Source of the DNA: Crenotrichaceae bacterium
Lineage (GTDB): Bacteria; Pseudomonadota; Gammaproteobacteria; Methylococcales; DRLZ01
Length of the DNA: 5,447 nt
Assembly (NCBI GenBank): GCA_011322755.1
Contig: DRLZ01000386.1
Span: 1-5,447, forward strand
Direction: 5' to 3'
Below are positions 5,413-5,447 of this stretch, piece by piece. The notes beneath the pieces are model-generated. The model had not been told where the DNA came from and did not search any database. It worked only from the letters and a program-made list of their open reading frames with translations. Made by a program: the position numbers and the translations under genes. The stretch's first letter is position 1; every line of letters starts with the position of its first letter.

Positions 5413-5447
5413 TTCCAGCGAAATATAGACGTGCAGTGTTTGATGAG

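Overview
The window reads as an ordinary bacterial chromosome segment, most likely from a proteobacterium and plausibly a gammaproteobacterium. That placement is an inference from the gene families and the protein sequences; no rRNA or other marker is present. Base composition looks moderate and even across all genes. I saw no transposase, CRISPR array, tRNA or rRNA.

Layout. (1) Positions 1-949, minus strand: the promoter-proximal part of a three-gene operon for a ba3-type (B-family) heme-copper terminal oxidase. The order of transcription is subunit IIa (51 aa, easily missed), subunit II with a complete CuA site, then subunit I, which runs off the left edge. The genes are tightly packed: the IIa stop codon overlaps the ribosome binding site of subunit II, and the end of subunit II overlaps the start of subunit I. 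(2) Positions 950-1331: a divergent intergenic region of about 380 bases with a candidate promoter for the oxidase operon, an 11-base direct repeat near each end, and two doubtful mini-ORFs. (3) Positions 1332-4024, plus strand: a two-gene operon of a 12-helix major facilitator superfamily (MFS) transporter and a PLP-dependent glutamate decarboxylase, joined by an ATGA stop/start overlap. (4) Positions 4021-5283, minus strand: an MscS-family mechanosensitive channel converging on the decarboxylase, with a 4-base overlap of the two 3' ends and an inverted repeat at the junction. (5) Positions 5284-5447: non-coding, with a GC-rich hairpin and a small palindrome upstream of the channel gene.

How the genes may work together. 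Glutamate decarboxylation consumes a cytoplasmic proton and yields GABA. The coupled transporter is the natural candidate for moving glutamate, GABA or a related compound, so the pair may be an acid-tolerance or GABA-producing module in which an MFS carrier takes the place of the APC-family antiporter GadC. That substrate is inferred, not seen. The mechanosensitive channel and the terminal oxidase are separate transcription units. A shared stress theme is possible but not demonstrated. I found no clear evidence of a wholly new system; the MFS-decarboxylase pair and the unusual decarboxylase 3' end are the points most worth following.
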